This document shows, piece after piece, positions 5,898 to 9,715 of a stretch of 9,715 nucleotides of DNA (position 1 is the stretch's first letter; every line of letters starts with the position of its first letter). This stretch comes from Bacteroidia bacterium (GTDB taxonomy: Bacteria > Bacteroidota > Bacteroidia > Flavobacteriales > Flavobacteriaceae). The notes under the pieces are model-generated. The model saw only the letters and a program-made list of their open reading frames with translations, searched no databases and was not told the origin of the DNA. The DNA is taken from contig JAHHLF010000179.1 of the NCBI GenBank assembly GCA_018679315.1, forward strand, positions 1-9,715, read 5' to 3'. Both the position numbers and the translations under genes were made by a program.

Positions 5898-7247
5898 ATG
5901 GAGACTATAATCATTATAGGAAACGGAATTTCAGGGATTACTGCTGCAAGGCATATCCGAAAACTTTCCGACAAGCGCATCATTGTTATTTCAGCTGAAA
6001 CAGAGCATTTTTTCTCAAGAACAGCCCTGATGTACGTCTATATGGGTCATATGCAATACGAACATATTAAGCCCTACGAAGATTGGTTTTGGGGAAAAAA
6101 CCGAATTGAGTTAATGCGCGCTTTTGTAACAAAAGTGAATCCAGAAACAAAGGAGATCACGCTGGATAATATCCGAAACCTCAAATATGATAAGCTTATT
6201 ATTGCTACAGGCTCCAAGCCCAATAAATTTGGATGGCCCGGACAAGATCTCCATGGTGTCCAGGGTTTATATTCCAAACAAGATCTGGATCTCCTGGAAG
6301 TGAATGCGCCAAACAGGGATATTTGCAGACGTGCGGTAATCGTCGGAGGTGGGTTGATCGGTATTGAATTAGCGGAGATGCTCCGAAGCCGGGATATACC
6401 TGTTACCTTCCTAGTACGTGAAGATTCGTTCTGGGATGGCGTCCTGCCCGATGGTGATTCGAAAATGATCAATGAGCATATCCGGGAGCATCATATAGAC
6501 CTTAAACTTAAAACCAATTTAGTAGAGATCCTGGATGACGGACATGGGAAGGTAAAAGCCGTTACCACAGACCAGGGACAGTCCATACCCTGTGATCTGG
6601 TGGGACTGACACCGGGTGTATCCCCAAATATTGATTTCCTAAAAGACTCGGGGATCGAAATGGGTAGAGGTGTCAAAGTCAATCGCTATCTGGAAACTAA
6701 TAAACCTGATATTTATGCAATTGGAGATTGTGCAGAACAGCATGAACCCATAGGCAACCGAAGACCTATTGAAGCTGTCTGGTATACGGGAAGAATGATG
6801 GGGGAAACAGTGGCTCAGACCCTATGCAATAATCGTTCGGAATACAAGCCCGGACATTGGTTTAATTCTGCCAAATTCCTTGATATAGAATACCAAACCT
6901 ATGGTTGGGTGTTTAGTAGTGGAGGAATGAAGGACTATGAAGCACAATTTCATTGGAGACATCCCAGTGAAAAAATATGCATTACGGTTTCCTATGATAA
7001 AAATGATGGAAAATTCCTGGGCATAAATACGTTTGGGATCCGAATGCGCCATGAAGTATTTGACCGATGGTTAACGGAATATGCGCATGTAAATGATGTT
7101 ATGTCTCATTTGGCGGATGCCAATTTTGATCCTGAATTCTATGCGCATTATGAAGCCGACATTATAGCAGCATATAACGATCATGCCGGCGTAGAATTGA
7201 AAGCGCAGAAAGCCAACAGAAATTCAATTTTTCAACACCAATCCTAG
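5898..7247 (+). CDS. FAD-dependent pyridine nucleotide oxidoreductase
   Basis: The protein has 449 residues and is a soluble two-dinucleotide-fold flavoprotein. The FAD-binding loop is IIGNGISG (6-13). LIIATGS at 100-106 marks the FAD/NAD domain junction. The NAD(P)-binding loop is VIVGGGLIGIELAE (147-160). The second FAD motif IYAIGDCAE is at 272-280. There is no redox-active CxxxxC pair at the N-terminus, so it resembles the NirB/rubredoxin-reductase/ferredoxin-reductase group rather than disulfide reductases. About 130 residues after position 320 form a C-terminal region that may hold a docking surface. It begins a two-gene unit with the membrane 4Fe-4S protein, three bases downstream, so it probably passes electrons between NAD(P)H and that protein. 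The ATG at 5898 is used because an in-frame stop (5892-5894) lies just upstream. Electron acceptor unknown. Confidence 0.9.
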   Translation: METIIIIGNGISGITAARHIRKLSDKRIIVISAETEHFFSRTALMYVYMGHMQYEHIKPYEDWFWGKNRIELMRAFVTKVNPETKEITLDNIRNLKYDKLIIATGSKPNKFGWPGQDLHGVQGLYSKQDLDLLEVNAPNRDICRRAVIVGGGLIGIELAEMLRSRDIPVTFLVREDSFWDGVLPDGDSKMINEHIREHHIDLKLKTNLVEILDDGHGKVKAVTTDQGQSIPCDLVGLTPGVSPNIDFLKDSGIEMGRGVKVNRYLETNKPDIYAIGDCAEQHEPIGNRRPIEAVWYTGRMMGETVAQTLCNNRSEYKPGHWFNSAKFLDIEYQTYGWVFSSGGMKDYEAQFHWRHPSEKICITVSYDKNDGKFLGINTFGIRMRHEVFDRWLTEYAHVNDVMSHLADANFDPEFYAHYEADIIAAYNDHAGVELKAQKANRNSIFQHQS

Positions 7248-7250
7248 ATA

Positions 7251-8843
7251 ATGAGCAATAGCACTTATGATAGAAATATGTCCTTAACCGGACAACCTCC
7301 ACAAAATTTATCTGCCGGACAAAAGGGGGCTACGCTTGTTGGATTGGCTGGCTTGATGATCCTTTTGCTGGCAGCTTTTAATATCAATTTTCCAGGTAAA
7401 GGTTGGTGGTTAACCCTTTCATTAGGACTGATCATTGGAGCAACCTATTGGTTTAGCAAGACATCTTATGGGAATAAATACAAAGGGATAAAGAATGACG
7501 GCGTCTGGTTTAAGTCGATGTCTAGTCGTGGTTTCTGGGCCTGGATTGCGGGTATTTCACTTACCGGATTCTATGTGATCCTCTATTTCTTCCCGGAATA
7601 CCTTGGCCTGGTTCAGGGAGGACAGAGCAAGGGACTCATATCTTTATTCAACCCACTTTCAAGGATGCTCAGCGGCAATCCTGCCAGTCAATGGTTCGTT
7701 TACGGAACATTGTATACCGTGGCCATACTTGCCTTTGGAGTGAAATTTATCTGGAAGTACAGACACAATAGGTATGAAGTAATCCGTACTTTTTCTGTCA
7801 TGTTCTTTCAAACCGCTTTTGCCTTTATTATCCCAGAAATAATGGCACGCTTGAATGGGAAATTACCTTACTATGATCTCAAAAATGTCTGGCCTTTAAA
7901 CTATTACAATTTTGAGCGTTACCGGATCAATGCATTTATTGATGCCGGAGACATCGGCTTAGCCATGTTGATTTTCGGTGTACTGTCTATCTTCGTCATT
8001 ACACCTATCCTTACTTATAAATACGGTAAAAGATGGTATTGTTCCTGGGTATGTGGTTGTGGTGGTTTGGCCGAAACTGCCGGGGATCCATTCAGGCATC
8101 TTAGTGATAAGCGATTGTCGGCCTGGAAGGTGGAACGATGGGTAGTTCACAGTGTGGTAGTCTTTGTGACGCTGATGACTACGGCTGTTATTTATTCCTA
8201 CCTCGGTAACGACACTTCTAAATACTGGCTTACCAAGGGGGTGTTTTTAGGGGGCGTTTCCACCCTGATCACCCTGGTCTTTTTATGGGCTATGATCTTT
8301 AAAAGAAAACAGCTCCAAAAAGATGCCCAGTATGGGGCCATCGGCTATTTTGTGGTCATTATCGCCTTGATCGCTATGCATTATTTCAGTGGCGATGGGA
8401 ATATTTTCCTTTTTAAATCTGAATCCTTGCGAAAGTCATACGGCTTCCTGATCGGTAGTATCTTTTCAGGTGTGATCGGAACAGGTTTCTACCCAATTTT
8501 CGGGAACCGGGTATGGTGTAGATTCGGATGTCCAATGGCGGCGATCCTGGGCTTCCAACAGCGACTTTTCTCTCGTTTCAGGATCACGACAAATGGAGGG
8601 CAGTGTATTTCCTGTGGAAATTGCTCTACCTACTGCGAAATGGGTATTGATGTAAGGGCCTATGCCCAAAAAGGAGAGAACATAGTTCGTTCCAGTTGTG
8701 TCGGTTGTGGTATCTGCTCAGCCGTATGCCCCAGAGGTGTTCTAAAGTTAGAGAATGGGCCCTTAAAAGGTCGGATCAAGCCTAACGAAGTACTTTTAGG
8801 GAATGATGTCGACCTGATGGAGCTTGTAAACGAATCTCGTTAG
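7251..8843 (+). CDS. Polytopic membrane 4Fe-4S protein (NapH/NosR/RdxA-like)
   Basis: The protein has 530 residues and about ten hydrophobic segments, estimated by eye near 28-46, 52-68, 94-114, 148-168, 180-200, 234-255, 298-318, 330-350, 362-380 and 398-416. Between helices lie cysteine motifs like those of NapH and NosR: WYCSWVCGCG (Cys264, 268, 270) and CRFGCP (Cys423, 427). Two ferredoxin-like motifs follow in the C-terminal tail: CISCGNCSTYCEMG (Cys452, 455, 458, 462) and CVGCGICSAVCPRG (Cys483, 486, 489, 493), each able to bind one 4Fe-4S cluster. The first ends in Cys-Glu rather than the usual Cys-Pro. Such proteins move electrons between the membrane and soluble partners. The upstream flavoprotein is the obvious partner. 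Whether the pair feeds arsenic metabolism is unknown; a general respiratory or reductive role is equally possible. Confidence 0.88.
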   Translation: MSNSTYDRNMSLTGQPPQNLSAGQKGATLVGLAGLMILLLAAFNINFPGKGWWLTLSLGLIIGATYWFSKTSYGNKYKGIKNDGVWFKSMSSRGFWAWIAGISLTGFYVILYFFPEYLGLVQGGQSKGLISLFNPLSRMLSGNPASQWFVYGTLYTVAILAFGVKFIWKYRHNRYEVIRTFSVMFFQTAFAFIIPEIMARLNGKLPYYDLKNVWPLNYYNFERYRINAFIDAGDIGLAMLIFGVLSIFVITPILTYKYGKRWYCSWVCGCGGLAETAGDPFRHLSDKRLSAWKVERWVVHSVVVFVTLMTTAVIYSYLGNDTSKYWLTKGVFLGGVSTLITLVFLWAMIFKRKQLQKDAQYGAIGYFVVIIALIAMHYFSGDGNIFLFKSESLRKSYGFLIGSIFSGVIGTGFYPIFGNRVWCRFGCPMAAILGFQQRLFSRFRITTNGGQCISCGNCSTYCEMGIDVRAYAQKGENIVRSSCVGCGICSAVCPRGVLKLENGPLKGRIKPNEVLLGNDVDLMELVNESR

Positions 8844-8917
8844 TATACTGATCTATCAACATATACGGGCGACAACTGGCCCCTGTAATATTTTCTGGCT
8901 ACCGGACATTAATCTAG

Positions 8918-8925
8918 TATTTTTA
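8918..8925 (+). promoter_or_regulatory. weak candidate -7 box before the DPM1-like GT2 gene
   Basis: TATTTTTA fits seven of eight positions of TAnnTTTG and lies 20 bases before the ATG at 8946. It is the best candidate in the 102-base gap 8844-8945, which suggests that the glycosyltransferase pair has its own promoter. In an AT-rich gap such a match can arise by chance. No intrinsic terminator of the preceding gene was found in this gap. Confidence 0.25.
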
Positions 8926-8945
8926 CGACTTCCTATGTGGATACT

Positions 8946-9635
8946 ATGGCGCGGATCAAAGTAATCATACCGGCATTTAACGAAGAAAACTCGATAGGAT
9001 TGGTGATCAAGGAGATCCCTTCTTATGTAGAGGAAATTATTGTAGTGAACAATAATTCCACTGATAAGACAGCGGAAAAAGCTCGAGATGCGGGTGCCAC
9101 AGTACTCTTTGAAGAGCGAATGGGTTATGGTTATGCCTGTAAAAAAGGAGTGCATTACGTCGGTAAACAATCCAATCCGCCCGATATCATCGTATTTATC
9201 GACGGAGACTATTCCGATTACCCGGAAGAACTTCCAAAAGTGGTGGATCCAATCCTGAAAAATGGCATGGACATGGTGATCGGAGCGAGGGTTAAAAACC
9301 TTCGAGAGTCTGGATCAATGACTCCTCAGCAGCGATTTGGCAATTGGTTAGCTACTTCATTAATGCGCTTACTCTTTAGGTCTGATTTTACAGATCTTGG
9401 ACCTTTTAGGGCAATTAGATACCCTGCCTTAAAAAGCCTTGAGATGGAGGATAATACTTATGGGTGGACTGTTGAAATGCAGTTAAAAGCGCTAAAACAA
9501 GAGCTTGCAGTTTGCCAAGTACCAGTACGTTACAAGAAAAGAATAGGGGTCTCAAAAGTGTCAGGAACGGTAAAAGGTACTATATTTGCAGGCGTAAAAA
9601 TTTTGGGTTGGATTTTTAAATACAATTTTAAATAA
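8946..9635 (+). CDS. GT2 glycosyltransferase, DPM1-like
   Basis: The protein has 229 residues from the ATG at 8946. A GTG three codons earlier (8937) is in frame but adds only VDT, so the ATG next to the first strand (IKVIIPAFNEENSIG) is preferred. Motifs are IIPAFNEENSIG (7-18), VVNNNSTDKT (33-42), FIDGDYSDYP (84-93) with the metal-binding DGD at 87-89, and TDLGPFRAIR (149-158), as in polyprenyl-phosphate mannose/glucose synthase relatives. There is no C-terminal pair of membrane helices, so it is a short soluble or peripheral member. Known relatives transfer hexose to a lipid phosphate or to other acceptors; the actual substrate cannot be read. It is followed after one base by a second glycosyltransferase-like gene, so the two probably share a transcript. 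Confidence 0.87.
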   Translation: MARIKVIIPAFNEENSIGLVIKEIPSYVEEIIVVNNNSTDKTAEKARDAGATVLFEERMGYGYACKKGVHYVGKQSNPPDIIVFIDGDYSDYPEELPKVVDPILKNGMDMVIGARVKNLRESGSMTPQQRFGNWLATSLMRLLFRSDFTDLGPFRAIRYPALKSLEMEDNTYGWTVEMQLKALKQELAVCQVPVRYKKRIGVSKVSGTVKGTIFAGVKILGWIFKYNFK

Positions 9636-9636
9636 T

Positions 9637-9715
9637 ATGGGACTAGCCATTGCTTACTTGATCATTGCTATTTATACGATAGCACTACTACTCATCTTCT
9701 TCTACAGCCTGGCTC
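9637..9715 (+). CDS. N-terminus of a membrane protein, probably a membrane GT2 glycosyltransferase (partial)
   Basis: Only the first 26 codons are in the window. They encode a single hydrophobic helix starting MGLAIAYLI and ending FFYSLA. This opening resembles that of flavobacterial membrane-bound GT2 (cellulose-synthase-like) proteins, which start with one transmembrane helix followed by the catalytic domain; this is recognition by memory of the family and not a domain match. The ATG is one base after the preceding stop, so the two genes almost surely form an operon. Confidence 0.55.
   Translation, partial: MGLAIAYLIIAIYTIALLLIFFYSLA

Noticed and set aside
8867..8882. GGGC/GCCC repeat after the Fe-S protein as an intrinsic terminator
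   Set aside because: Four-base stem with no extension and no T-tract directly after it.

Overview
The window looks like chromosomal DNA of a Bacteroidota bacterium, most likely a marine flavobacterium (family inferred, not proven). The reasons are: lipoprotein signal peptides ending in short Ser/Ala-Cys lipoboxes, almost no Shine-Dalgarno sequences, AT-rich intergenic gaps with TAnnTTTG-like -7 boxes, and protein families (GH32 and GH113 lipoproteins, DUF547, the arsenosugar-associated glycosyltransferases) that commonly occur together there. No RNA gene, mobile element, CRISPR array or phage feature was seen.

Layout. 1-264 (minus) is the N-terminal part of a GH32 fructan/sucrose hydrolase lipoprotein, cut by the window edge. 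A 98-base divergent gap follows. 363-4794 (plus) is a tight six-gene cluster: a rhodanese lipoprotein, a DUF2064 (CofC-like, TIGR04282-type) transferase, a purine nucleoside phosphorylase-like enzyme, an ArsM-type arsenite methyltransferase with a Cys-rich C-terminal extension, an exported DUF547 protein, and a GT2 enzyme of TIGR04283 type. Three of its junctions are overlaps (4, 4 and 14 bases). 4788-5792 (minus) is a GH113-like lipoprotein that overlaps the last cluster gene tail to tail. A second divergent gap of 105 bases leads into 5898-8843 (plus), an FAD/NAD(P) oxidoreductase followed three bases later by a polytopic membrane 4Fe-4S protein. After a 102-base gap, 8946-9715 holds a DPM1-like GT2 enzyme and the first 26 codons of a membrane protein that resembles a processive glycosyltransferase.

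How the genes may work together. The set matches what databases call arsenosugar biosynthesis genes. ArsM would methylate As(III) to dimethylarsenic. The radical SAM enzyme ArsS would add a 5'-deoxyadenosyl group. The phosphorylase could then release adenine and leave a 5-arsenicated ribose 1-phosphate, the DUF2064 enzyme could activate it, and the GT2 enzyme could transfer it to an acceptor. No radical SAM gene is present in the window, so the key ArsS step must be encoded elsewhere if the pathway is complete. The phosphorylase carries MTAP-like residues at the base-contact and 5'-contact positions, which fits a 5'-modified adenosine substrate. The FAD and Fe-S proteins form a plausible electron-transfer pair whose link to arsenic rests on proximity only. 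The steps after ArsM/ArsS are my inference.
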